DNA from: Verrucomicrobiota bacterium
Lineage (GTDB): Bacteria > Verrucomicrobiota > Verrucomicrobiia > Opitutales > Opitutaceae
Assembly: GCA_016871595.1 (NCBI GenBank)
Contig: VHCY01000009.1
Location: forward strand, 1 to 47,307
Length of the DNA: 47,307 nt
Reading direction: 5' to 3'
Shown: piece by piece, positions 1-7,768 of the stretch
Layout of the letters: the number at the start of each line of letters is the position of its first letter
Numbering within the stretch: the stretch's first letter is position 1
Made by a program: the position numbers and the translations under genes
The notes under the pieces: generated by a model
Seen by the model: only the letters and a program-made list of their open reading frames with translations
What the model was told of the DNA's origin: nothing
Database searches by the model: none

Positions 1-76
1 TGCCCGATTTTGACCACTCCGACCTTGGCCGTCGTGGAATTAGCCTCTAGCTTGTCAGTGTTAGTTGTGAGCATAC

Positions 77-113
77 AGCCGACAGGTTAGCGCCCTGCGC
101 CAGCCTGTCGGCT
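77..113. terminator. Hairpin downstream of tcdA
   Basis: A perfect 9-bp inverted repeat (GCCGACAGG at 78-86, CCTGTCGGC at 104-112), extended by one A-T pair, encloses a 17-base loop. It lies just past the stop codon of the leftward tcdA gene, where a transcription terminator would be expected. There is no strong T-run on either side, so termination is inferred from position and stem only. Bases 1-76 hold no gene I can support. Confidence 0.4.
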
Positions 114-122
114 TCATGTCAT

Positions 123-1031
123 CTACACCGAGCCGCGATCAGACCGAATGGTGCCGGGCCCGTTGTGGCTGGCGGGCGTCTGGTTGTGGCTGGGGCGCGT
201 CGCCCCGGTGGTACCGACCGAAACACCTTCTGGCGCCCCGCCTTCCGCCCCACGGGCGATCCGGCGCACAACCTCGCCCGCCGCGGCCAGCCCGAACAGG
301 CCCGTCACAAAGACCGCGCTCCCCAGGCCCGCCGCGCAATCGAGACGTACCGCCCCACCCGGCTCGGGCCGCGCATTGCAGGTGCCGTCCGCCCACGCAT
401 AGACCGGATCCTCGTCCGACCAGACCGCCGGCACGCCCAGGCGCGTCACGCCGCGCGCCGCGCCCGGGGTGAACCCGTGCGCCCGCCGCAGCTTCCGACG
501 CACCTGCCGCAGGAGCTCATCCCCGGATTCCCCCAGATCGCCCGTGCGCAGCGCGCCGGGATCACTCCGGCCACCCGCTCCACCCACGGTCAAGACCGGG
601 ATCCCGCGCTCCCGGCAGGCGGCGATCAGCAGCGCCTTGTGTGACATCCGGTCGACCGCATCGATCACGAAGTCGAACCCCGGGGCCAGCAGGGCGGGCG
701 CCGTGGCCGCGGTGAAGAACTCCAGCTGGGTCTCCACCCGGCAACCCGGATGGATCAGCGCGATGCGCTCCGCCAGCACGGTGACCTTGGGGCGGCCGAT
801 CTGGCCGTCGAGCGCCGGCAACTGCCGGTTCACGTTGGTGACGCAGACGTCGTCCAGGTCGATCAGCGTGATCCCGCCTATCCCGCTGCGGGCGAGGCCT
901 TCCGCCGCCCAGGAGCCCACGCCGCCCACCCCGACCACGGCGACGCGGGCGGAGGACAGCCGGTCCAAGGCCGGCGGGCCGAAGAGCCGGCCCAGGCCGC
1001 CGAAACGGGCGAGAAAGTCCGACGACGGCAC
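123..1031 (-). CDS. tcdA: TcdA, tRNA threonylcarbamoyladenosine dehydratase (CsdL family)
   Basis: A 302-residue ThiF/E1-like ATP-dependent dehydratase that would cyclise t6A37 of ANN-decoding tRNAs to ct6A in the cytoplasm. The nucleotide-binding loop GVGGVGS is at about residues 34-40. It is followed by LIDLDDVCVTNVNRQ and by FVIDAVDRMSHKALLI, both typical of TcdA rather than MoeB or ThiF; the MoeB zinc cysteines are absent. I chose the GTG at 1031 because the family N-terminus (DFLARFGGLGRLFG) begins right after it and it sits 16 bases past the stop of the upstream gene. An ATG further upstream would overlap that gene. The last 28 or so residues, after about residue 274, are translated from a dispersed repeat (see 185-208) and make the protein longer than the roughly 268 residues of E. 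coli TcdA. This tail is unlikely to be catalytic. Confidence 0.88.
   Translation of the reverse strand: MPSSDFLARFGGLGRLFGPPALDRLSSARVAVVGVGGVGSWAAEGLARSGIGGITLIDLDDVCVTNVNRQLPALDGQIGRPKVTVLAERIALIHPGCRVETQLEFFTAATAPALLAPGFDFVIDAVDRMSHKALLIAACRERGIPVLTVGGAGGRSDPGALRTGDLGESGDELLRQVRRKLRRAHGFTPGAARGVTRLGVPAVWSDEDPVYAWADGTCNARPEPGGAVRLDCAAGLGSAVFVTGLFGLAAAGEVVRRIARGAEGGAPEGVSVGTTGATRPSHNQTPASHNGPGTIRSDRGSV
185..208 (+). repeat. REP-like repeat arm inside the 3' end of tcdA
   Basis: The 24-base sequence TGTGGCTGGGGCGCGTCGCC followed by CCGG is identical to the copy at 42627-42650 and near-identical to the left arm at 42504-42527. Here it lies on the coding DNA of tcdA in antisense orientation and supplies codons for the C-terminal tail (residues ATRPSHNQ). 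A partly similar stretch (TTGTGGCTGG) precedes it at 163-172. The inverted partner arm seen at the other loci is not present here. Confidence 0.7.
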
Positions 1032-1047
1032 GCGAACCCTGAACCCC

Positions 1048-2169
1048 TTACTTGATGCCCAACAGCCGGCGCACCGTCGGCTCGAGCTGGTTCTGGGGCG
1101 TGTCCGCCACGATGCGGCCAACGGGGCTGCCCTGAACGCTCATCTGGAGCATTCCCTTCTGGTCGAACACCAGCAAACGCGGGGCGCTGGTGACATTGAA
1201 CTTGGGCGCGAAGTCATTGCGGGTGCCCTTGCCGTCGAAATGCACCGGGAAGGCGATGCGGGCGGTTTTCACGAACTGCTCGACCTTCGCGCGATCCTCC
1301 GCCTTGTCGAGGCAGACGGTGACCACCTCGAGGCCGCGGCGGCGGTAGTCGGAATAGACCTGCTTGAGGGCTTCGAGGCGATCGGTGGAGCTCTTGCTGG
1401 TGGTGCTCCAGAAATAGAGGGCCACGACCTTGCCGCGCAGTTGGGAGAGATCGGTTTCCATGCCGTCGAGCCCGGTGAACTTGAGGGCGAACGGCTCCTT
1501 GCGGGCCCCATACAGGTTGAGCTCCTCGCGGGCCATATCCTTCACCGCCTTCTCCTTGTGCTCGAGCAGGCGACGGAAGTGCTCCTCACCCCGGGCCGGG
1601 GCGCTGCCGAGCGTGATGATGTGCCCGAAGGAGCGCTCGCGGTCGGCCTGGAAGCGCGCGGCGCCCGGCGTCTCCTCGAGGGCGTCCAGCTTCTCGCGCA
1701 AGTTGGTCAGGTTATCGCGGCTGAACGCGGTGCGGACCTCGAAATCGGCGATCGAGGCATCGAGGGCGGCGAGCGCGGCCTTGGTCGCATCGGAAACCCC
1801 GTCCTTGTAGCGCAGGTTGGCGAGTTCGAGCTTCAGGAAGGAGACGTACGAGGTCTGGAGGGCAGCCTGCTGCTTCGGGATCGCGCCGGCGTAGAAGGCC
1901 AGCCCGAGGATGACCTCGTTGGCCCGGGAATGGGTCGGATGCTTCGCCAGGTAATCCATCCCCGCGGCGATCACCTTCTGGAACCGGGCCTGATCGCGCG
2001 CGCCGGGGGCGCCCCGCTCCCGGTTGAAGGCCTCAAACGACAGGTCGGCGGCGGACTTGGCCGGCGCCTTGGCCGACTTGTCCGCCGACTTGGGCGCGGA
2101 GGTCTGGCCGGCCAGGGGGGCAAACGGGAGAAACGTGGCAACGAGGATGGGCAGCAGGCGGAGGTTCAT
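1048..2169 (-). CDS. Secreted thioredoxin-fold (TlpA/AhpC-like) protein lacking the CXXC motif
   Basis: A 373-residue protein with a signal peptide (MNLRLLPILVATFLPFAPLA) and a lysine/alanine-rich linker. A helical middle region of about 200 residues follows. The C-terminal thioredoxin-like domain starts near residue 230. The strand-turn where TlpA-family proteins carry WCxxC reads ALYFWSTTSKSSTDR at about 248-262, with no cysteine. The later cis-proline loop is kept (VTSAPRLLVFD). The fold is therefore recognisable but thiol-disulfide exchange is not expected; a binding or structural role in the periplasm is my inference. The start at 2169 was chosen over longer in-frame starts because the signal peptide begins there. 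The gene runs into tcdA with a 16-base gap, so the two may be co-transcribed. Confidence 0.75.
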   Translation of the reverse strand: MNLRLLPILVATFLPFAPLAGQTSAPKSADKSAKAPAKSAADLSFEAFNRERGAPGARDQARFQKVIAAGMDYLAKHPTHSRANEVILGLAFYAGAIPKQQAALQTSYVSFLKLELANLRYKDGVSDATKAALAALDASIADFEVRTAFSRDNLTNLREKLDALEETPGAARFQADRERSFGHIITLGSAPARGEEHFRRLLEHKEKAVKDMAREELNLYGARKEPFALKFTGLDGMETDLSQLRGKVVALYFWSTTSKSSTDRLEALKQVYSDYRRRGLEVVTVCLDKAEDRAKVEQFVKTARIAFPVHFDGKGTRNDFAPKFNVTSAPRLLVFDQKGMLQMSVQGSPVGRIVADTPQNQLEPTVRRLLGIK

Positions 2170-2288
2170 CGCGGTGGGGGGGGTTGGAGGCGGACGCAGC
2201 GGAGGCGGACCCGGAAACGCCCGGGACCACCGGACGCCAACCAATCGCGGGAAGCGACCCGCGCAAGTCAAAGCGGCCGAAGACTGCG

Positions 2289-3380
2289 TCAGGGGGCCAG
2301 ATGGCGCTCCAGCCACGCGTAGGCGCGGGCGCGCATCTCGGGCGGGAAATCGTGTTCGCAGGCGGGATGGACCACGTCCAGTTTCGCCGGGGCGCCGAGG
2401 AGGGCGTAGACGGGCCGCGCGGAGGCGATGATGCGCTCCACGCTGCGCCACTTGAAGTTGCTGTCCCCGGTGGGCGCGATCGCGAGGAAGGCCCGGGGCG
2501 CGAGGGCGCCGATCAGTTCCGGGAAATCGAACGGGATGGCCTCCAACCGGCCCGCGTAGGCCGCGAGGGCCGGCATATAGCGCTCCTGGGTCCAGCCCTG
2601 CCCCGGGCGCCAGACGGCGTCCCGCTTCTCCTGATAGTAATCGAGGAAGGAATCGAAGCCGCAGCTGGAGACCACCGCCCGGATACGCTCGTCGAACAAT
2701 GCGGTGTAGATCGAATTGTGGCCGCCGAGGGAATGCCCGACCGCGCCGAACCCCCGGGGGGAGACCCCCGGTGTGGCCGCCAGCACATCCAGGCCGCGCA
2801 CATTGTCCCAGATGGCCTTCATCGTCCCGCTCTTATAGCCCAGCCCCGCCAGATCGGGTCGGTACTCCCCGAGGTGCGGGTACGGCGGGGCGAGCACCAC
2901 GAAACCGCGGGCGGCCAGTTCCTCGCCGTAATTGCGGCCCGGCTTCCCGTCCGGCCGGCCGAGGCCGACGACGGGGCGGTTGCCCTCGGCATTATTGGTG
3001 GGCATCAGCGCGAGCACGCCCGGCCGCACCGCCCGGCCGGCGAGGACCTCCTTGGGCACCAGCAGGAAGGCGGGCACCGTCCCCCCAGGTTCCGCGACAT
3101 AGGTGATCTCGCGGCGGACGTACGTGCCGCAGTCCGTCTCGGAGATCACCCGCACCTCGAGGGGCACGCGGCGCTCCGGGCCCGGGAGGGGACCCATCAC
3201 CGCCACGGCCCCGGCGACGATCTCCGCGCGGCGCCGCGCCCAGTCGGCCGCGTCGCGCACGGGCGCCGGCCGGCCATCGGTGCCGCGGTGGACGAGCAGT
3301 TGATGGCGGTCGAGGCGTTCGGCGGCCGGGGCCAGCAGGGGCAGAAGCAGGAGCGGCAGGAGCAGGCGGCGGGGGGGCAT
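2289..3380 (-). CDS. Secreted alpha/beta hydrolase (acetyl xylan esterase / dienelactone hydrolase-like)
   Basis: A 363-residue exported hydrolase. A leucine-rich signal peptide follows the chosen ATG (MPPRRLLLPLLLLPLLAPAA). The nucleophile elbow is GHSLGGHN, with Ser at about residue 217, preceded by the conserved helix segment IWDNVRGLDVLAATPGV that is usual in large secreted esterases. Candidate acid and histidine residues are Asp in APTGDSNFKW and His in PACEHDFPPE near the C-terminus. A likely substrate is an esterified polysaccharide, but sequence alone does not fix it. It is divergent from the ceramidase-like gene across 113 bases, in which I see no convincing promoter. An in-frame ATG 66 bases upstream is possible but would put a charged segment before the signal peptide. 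Confidence 0.75.
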   Translation of the reverse strand: MPPRRLLLPLLLLPLLAPAAERLDRHQLLVHRGTDGRPAPVRDAADWARRRAEIVAGAVAVMGPLPGPERRVPLEVRVISETDCGTYVRREITYVAEPGGTVPAFLLVPKEVLAGRAVRPGVLALMPTNNAEGNRPVVGLGRPDGKPGRNYGEELAARGFVVLAPPYPHLGEYRPDLAGLGYKSGTMKAIWDNVRGLDVLAATPGVSPRGFGAVGHSLGGHNSIYTALFDERIRAVVSSCGFDSFLDYYQEKRDAVWRPGQGWTQERYMPALAAYAGRLEAIPFDFPELIGALAPRAFLAIAPTGDSNFKWRSVERIIASARPVYALLGAPAKLDVVHPACEHDFPPEMRARAYAWLERHLAP

Positions 3381-3493
3381 CCCGGCAGCGTGGGCAAGGG
3401 CCCGGCCGGCGTCGCGCCAAAACTCGCCGGCCGCGGCCGCGGGCAACCGACTCCGCCCTTGCCTCGGCCGGGGGCGAGGGGGTTACTCAGGGG

Positions 3494-4876
3494 ATGCCCC
3501 GCCGCCCCCTGTTGCCCCTCGCCCTGCTGCTCTGGTTGCCGCTGGCCGCCGCCACGCTGCGGGCCGGGGAAACACCGGGTTGGCGGGCCGGCACCGGCCG
3601 CGAGAACATCACGCCCCCCGCGGGCCTGTGGATGACCGGCTACGCGTCCCGCGACCGGCCGGCCGACGGCCAGCTGCAGGACCTCTGGGTGAAGGCCCTC
3701 GCCATGAGCGATCCCGCGGGCAACCGCGGCGTGCTGCTGACCCTCGACCTCTGCGGCATCGCGCGGGAGACCTCGGACCGCGTGGCGGCGGAACTGCAGC
3801 GGCGCCACGGCCTGCCGCGCGCGGCCGTGATGACCAATGTCTCGCACACCCATTGCGCCCCGGCCCTCGAGGGCAACCTGCGCGGCATCCGGATCCTGCC
3901 GCCAGACGGCCGCGCCCGCTCGCTCGCCTACCTGGCGGAACTCGAGCGCAAGATGATCCAGGCCGCGGAGACCGCCCTCGCCGCCCTCGCGCCGGCCCGG
4001 ATCGGCTGGGGGGTCGACGAGGCGACCTTCGGCTTCAATCGCCGCGAGAATCCCGAGAAGGACGTCCCCGCCCTCCGTGCGGCCGGGAAGCTGAAGGGCC
4101 CCTTTGACCCGCGCGTGCCGGTCCTCGCGGTGCGCGCGGCGGACGGCGCCCTCCGCGCCCTGCTGGTCTCGTATGCCTGCCACAACACCACGCTCGGGAT
4201 CTTCCAGTGGCACGGGGATTACGCCGGCGTGGCCCAGCTCGAGCTGGAGCGCCGGCACCCGGGCGCGACCGTGCTGTTCGCGATCGGCTGCGGGGCCGAC
4301 ATCAACCCGGGCCCGCGCCGTGAACTGGTCCACGTGGAGGCCCACGGACGCGCCCTCGCCGACGCCGCCGACCGGGCCCTGGGCCGGCCGCTCGCCCCGG
4401 TCGAGGGCCGCTTCGCCGCCGCCTGGACCGACGTCACCCTGCGCTTCGCGCGCCCACCGACCGAAGCGCAATTGCAGGAGGCCGAGGAAAAGGTGCAGCC
4501 CAACCGCGAGATGCACCAGGCGTGGGCCGCGTCCGTCCGCGAGCTGCAGCGCACCCGCGGGCCGCGCCTGCTTGAGTATGACTATCCGGTGCAGGCGTGG
4601 CGCCTCGGCGGGCTGGCCTGGGTGGCGCTGGGCGGCGAGGTGGTCGTGGATTACGCGCTGCGGCTGCGCCGCGAGGCGGGCGAAGCCCTGTGGGTCTTCG
4701 GCTACGCGAACGACGTGATGGCCTACATCCCCAGCGAGCGCGTCCTCCGCGAGGGTCGCTACGAGGGGGAGACCTCGATGGTGCCGTACGGCCAGCCGGG
4801 ACCCTGGGCCCCGGGCCTAGAGGACCGGATCATCGGCACCGTGCACGAACTCCTCGGCCGCACCGCGGCCCGCTGA
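3494..4876 (+). CDS. Neutral/alkaline non-lysosomal ceramidase-like secreted protein
   Basis: A 460-residue protein with a signal peptide (MPRRPLLPLALLLWLPLAAA). The ceramidase N-terminal domain follows, with TGRENITPPAGLWMTGYASR, the metal-site segment NVSHTHCAP, and ACHNTTLGIFQWHGDYAG carrying a second candidate zinc histidine. In true neutral ceramidases the nucleophilic serine lies in a GDVSPN motif; here the matching segment, near residue 270, reads GCGADINPGPR, so serine is replaced by asparagine. The protein also lacks the C-terminal Ig-like domain of the classical enzymes and is shorter than they are. Lipid amidase activity is therefore doubtful. Related planctomycete and verrucomicrobial proteins are annotated as ceramidases only by homology. 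A MetE-core gene follows 9 bases after its stop on the same strand. Confidence 0.75.
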   Translation: MPRRPLLPLALLLWLPLAAATLRAGETPGWRAGTGRENITPPAGLWMTGYASRDRPADGQLQDLWVKALAMSDPAGNRGVLLTLDLCGIARETSDRVAAELQRRHGLPRAAVMTNVSHTHCAPALEGNLRGIRILPPDGRARSLAYLAELERKMIQAAETALAALAPARIGWGVDEATFGFNRRENPEKDVPALRAAGKLKGPFDPRVPVLAVRAADGALRALLVSYACHNTTLGIFQWHGDYAGVAQLELERRHPGATVLFAIGCGADINPGPRRELVHVEAHGRALADAADRALGRPLAPVEGRFAAAWTDVTLRFARPPTEAQLQEAEEKVQPNREMHQAWAASVRELQRTRGPRLLEYDYPVQAWRLGGLAWVALGGEVVVDYALRLRREAGEALWVFGYANDVMAYIPSERVLREGRYEGETSMVPYGQPGPWAPGLEDRIIGTVHELLGRTAAR

Positions 4877-4885
4877 ACCTTTTCC

Positions 4886-5914
4886 ATGCCCAACGCGAAA
4901 CTCCCAAAATCCCCCCGGATCCTCACGACCACGGTCGGCTCCTACCCGATCCCCGACTGGCTCGCGGCCCTGCCGAGCGAGCAGGCCGTGATCGATGCCA
5001 CCCGCGTCGTCTTCGACCTGCAGCGCCAGGCCGGGATCGACCTGCCGACCGACGGGGAGCTGTACCGCTTCGACATCAACCATCCCGACACCAACGGGAT
5101 GATCGAGTACTTCATCCGCCCGATGGCCGGCATCTCCTCGGTCGTCGGCCGCTCCGTGACCGATGAGTTCTCGCGCCATCACCCGATGGGCTTCCGCCGC
5201 AAGCCGGCCGGCGTCGTCACCGGCGCCCTCGGCGAAGGTTCCCTGAACCTGCTCGCCGATTGCCAGCGGGCGGCCGCCGTCGCGGGCGGGCCGTTCAAGT
5301 TCACCGTCACCAGCCCCTATATGCTGGCCCGGACCCTGCTCGACCATCACTACCGCGATTTCGACCGCCTCACGATGGCCCTCGGCGAGGTCCTCGCGGC
5401 GCAGGTCACCGGCCTGCCCGCCGCCTGCATCCAGGTGGACGAGGCCAACATCCCCGGCAACCCGGCGGACGCCCCCCTCGCGGCGGCGGCGATGAACCTC
5501 GTCCTCGACGCCATCTCCCCCGGCACCGAGCGCAGCGTGCACTTCTGCTTCGGCAACTACGGCGGCCAGACCATTCAGAAGGGCAACTGGCGCAAGCTGC
5601 TGGACTTCCTCAACGCCCTGCACACCGACCATCTCGTGCTGGAACTGGCGCACCGGCCCGCGGCGGACCTCGAGGCCCTGAAGCACATCGACCGCCGCAT
5701 CGCCCTCGGCGTCGGCGTGATCGACATCAAGGTGAACCACATCGAGACGCCGGACGAGGTGGCCCGCCGCCTCGAGGCCGTGGAGAAGAAGGTCGGCCCG
5801 GGCCGCGTGCGCTGGGCGCACCCCGACTGCGGGTTCTGGATGCTCAAGCGCTCCATCGCCGACCGGAAGATCGAGGCCCTCGTGCAGGGCCGCGACAAGT
5901 ACCTCGGCCGCTGA
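4886..5914 (+). CDS. Cobalamin-independent methionine synthase (MetE C-terminal domain) family protein
   Basis: A 342-residue single-domain TIM-barrel protein of the UROD/MetE superfamily. It contains the MetE-type zinc ligand set: His-x-Cys in SVHFCFGNY (about 219-221), Glu in LVLELAHRP (about 253) and Cys in WAHPDCGFWML (about 315). The N-terminus LTTTVGSYPIPDW is the normal start of this family. It lacks the duplicated N-terminal half of full MetE, so it is a core MetE, a demethylase or another zinc thiol methyltransferase. The methyl donor is unknown; core enzymes in other organisms can use methylcorrinoids instead of methylfolate. It lies 9 bases downstream of the ceramidase-like gene and is probably co-transcribed. 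It converges with the HTH gene at 5976. Confidence 0.8.
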   Translation: MPNAKLPKSPRILTTTVGSYPIPDWLAALPSEQAVIDATRVVFDLQRQAGIDLPTDGELYRFDINHPDTNGMIEYFIRPMAGISSVVGRSVTDEFSRHHPMGFRRKPAGVVTGALGEGSLNLLADCQRAAAVAGGPFKFTVTSPYMLARTLLDHHYRDFDRLTMALGEVLAAQVTGLPAACIQVDEANIPGNPADAPLAAAAMNLVLDAISPGTERSVHFCFGNYGGQTIQKGNWRKLLDFLNALHTDHLVLELAHRPAADLEALKHIDRRIALGVGVIDIKVNHIETPDEVARRLEAVEKKVGPGRVRWAHPDCGFWMLKRSIADRKIEALVQGRDKYLGR

Positions 5915-5975
5915 ACGCGCCCCGTTTCGTTCCCGCGTCCGCGTCCCGCGCGGGCGCGGGCCCCGGCGCGACGGG

Positions 5976-6449
5976 TTAGCGGGAAGGAGCGGGCGCCGTC
6001 GCCGGGGTCGCGCCGTAGCTGCCGGTCTCGGCCGCGCGGACAAAGGCCTCGGTGACGCCCTTCAATTCCTCCCAGCGGCGCCGGATGTGCTTGGCCTCCT
6101 CGCGGGTGATGTTGCTGTCGGCCGAGGCGGTGGCGATCGTAGCGAGCATATCCGCAAACTCCTGCACGATCCCGTTGGTGGCGGGGATCAGCCGGGCGCT
6201 GCCCGCGAGTTCCTGCGGATTGCGGATGTAGAAGCCATCGCCTTGCTCGCAGACCCACTGGGCGATCCGCGAGTCGCCGGTGATACGCTGCAGCTGCCCG
6301 ACGCGCTCGAGCGGGCTCCCGGAGGCGGCGCCGGGGTCGACGGGCTCGGCCCACTTGTAGACGAGGGAGAGGGAAAGGTTCATGTCGGCGGCGATCCGCT
6401 TGGCGCTGGTCTGCTTCAGGACCTCCTTCATCACCTCGTGAGCTTGCAT
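5976..6449 (-). CDS. Small HTH protein, phage CII-like regulatory family
   Basis: A 157-residue cytoplasmic protein. The N-terminal helix-turn-helix (residues about 1-40) contains SAKRIAADMNLSLSLVYKWAE, written here as the core AADMNLSLSLVYKWAE. It is followed by the PLERVGQLQRITGD and WVCEQGDGFYIRNP segments seen in CII-like proteins. The C-terminal half is helical and includes REEAKHIRRRWEELKGV. I chose the ATG at 6449 because the helix-turn-helix begins directly after it; a start 51 bases upstream adds an unusual extension. It is divergent from sucC across 115 bases, so regulation of sucCD is possible but not shown. No phage genes are nearby. Confidence 0.65.
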   Translation of the reverse strand: MQAHEVMKEVLKQTSAKRIAADMNLSLSLVYKWAEPVDPGAASGSPLERVGQLQRITGDSRIAQWVCEQGDGFYIRNPQELAGSARLIPATNGIVQEFADMLATIATASADSNITREEAKHIRRRWEELKGVTEAFVRAAETGSYGATPATAPAPSR

Positions 6450-6564
6450 CGCGACCGAGCGTGCGGGGAACGCGTGGAAACGCAACCCCGGGGCGCACAA
6501 CGATTTTGGGCGTGCTTCCGCGGCCCTGCCTCTGGTTTGCTGCCCGCTTTACGAACCTCCCCGC

Positions 6565-7746
6565 ATGAACATCCACGAGTATCAGGCCAAGGCCCTCTTC
6601 GAGAAATACGGCGTGCCCGTCCCCAAGGGCGCCGCCGCCCGGAGCCAGGAGGAGTTCGCCACCGCCCTGGCCCAGCTCCCCGAGGGGCCCACGATGGTGA
6701 AGTCCCAGATCCACGCCGGCGGGCGCGGCAAGGGCACGTTCACCAACGGCTTCAAGGGCGGCGTGAAGTTCTGCGCGGACAAGGCCGCCGCCCTCACGAT
6801 GGCCGGCAATATGCTCGGCCAGACGCTCGTCACCGCCCAAACCGGCCCCGCCGGCCGCCGCGTGCAGACGGTGTACTTCACCGTCGCGAGCGACATCAAG
6901 AAGGAGTACTACCTCGCCATCCTCCTCGACCGCGCCAGCTCCCGCCCGGTCATCGTCGCCTCGACCGAGGGTGGCGTGGAGATCGAGAAGGTCGCCCACG
7001 AGACCCCGGAGAAGATCACCAAGGTCCGCGTCGATCCCGCCTACGGGCTGGCTGAGTTCCAGGTGCGCGACCTCATCGCCGCCCTTGGCCTCACCGGCGC
7101 GGAAGCCAAGAACGCCGCCAAGCTCATCCGCAACCTCTACACCTGCTTCTGGGAGACCGACGCCGCGATGGTCGAGGTCAACCCCCTCATCACCACCCCG
7201 GCCGGCGAGGTCCTCGCCCTCGACGCCAAGGTGTCCTTCGATGACAACGCCCTCTTCCGCCACCCGGAGATCACCGCGCTGCGCGACCTGAACGAGGAGG
7301 ACCCGAAGGAGATCGAGGCCTCCAAGTACTCGCTCAGCTACATCGCCCTCGACGGCAACATCGCCTGCCTCGTCAACGGCGCCGGCCTCGCGATGTCCAC
7401 GATGGACATCATCAAGCACTTCGGCGGGACGCCGGCCAACTTCCTCGACGTGGGCGGCGGCGCCTCGAAGGACCAGGTGGTCGCGGCCTTCAAGATCATC
7501 CTCGGGGACCCGAACGTGAAGGGGATCCTGGTGAACATCTTCGGCGGCATTATGGACTGCAACGTGATCGCCCAGGGCATCGTCGAGGCGGTCCGCGAGG
7601 TCGGCCTCAAGCTACCGCTGGTCGTCCGCCTCGAGGGCAACAATGTCGAGGCCGGTAAGGCCACCCTCGCCGCCTCCGGGCTCACCCTCGTGTCCGGCGG
7701 CACGATGGCGGATGCCGCGCAAAAGATCGTCCGGCTCGTCGCCTGA
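6565..7746 (+). CDS. sucC: Succinate--CoA ligase (ADP-forming), beta subunit
   Basis: A 393-residue ATP-grasp subunit of succinyl-CoA synthetase, close to the 388 residues of E. coli SucC. It would catalyse substrate-level phosphorylation between succinyl-CoA and succinate in the TCA cycle with SucD. The canonical start MNIHEYQAKALFEKYGVPVP is present. So are the nucleotide-site segment MVKSQIHAGGRGKG, the metal-binding region MVEVNPLI near residue 205, and the C-terminal power-helix and phosphate loop region NIFGGIMDCNVIAQGI. sucD begins 22 bases downstream, so the two form an operon. Upstream is the divergent CII-like gene. Confidence 0.95.
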   Translation: MNIHEYQAKALFEKYGVPVPKGAAARSQEEFATALAQLPEGPTMVKSQIHAGGRGKGTFTNGFKGGVKFCADKAAALTMAGNMLGQTLVTAQTGPAGRRVQTVYFTVASDIKKEYYLAILLDRASSRPVIVASTEGGVEIEKVAHETPEKITKVRVDPAYGLAEFQVRDLIAALGLTGAEAKNAAKLIRNLYTCFWETDAAMVEVNPLITTPAGEVLALDAKVSFDDNALFRHPEITALRDLNEEDPKEIEASKYSLSYIALDGNIACLVNGAGLAMSTMDIIKHFGGTPANFLDVGGGASKDQVVAAFKIILGDPNVKGILVNIFGGIMDCNVIAQGIVEAVREVGLKLPLVVRLEGNNVEAGKATLAASGLTLVSGGTMADAAQKIVRLVA

Positions 7747-7768
7747 ACCCCGTCCGCACCTCCCTCCC

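Noticed and set aside
469-2322. Long rightward reading frame of 617 codons over tcdA and the thioredoxin-fold gene
   Set aside because: It is antisense to two well-supported genes, has low-complexity Arg/Gly/Ala sequence and no family motif; such frames are expected in GC-rich DNA.
5915-5975. Hairpin terminator between the MetE-core and HTH genes
   Set aside because: The GC-rich arms pair only with a bulge and many alternative foldings are equally likely.
5575-7419. Leftward reading frame of 614 codons
   Set aside because: It runs antisense to sucC and through the small HTH gene; its residues are mirror products of those genes.
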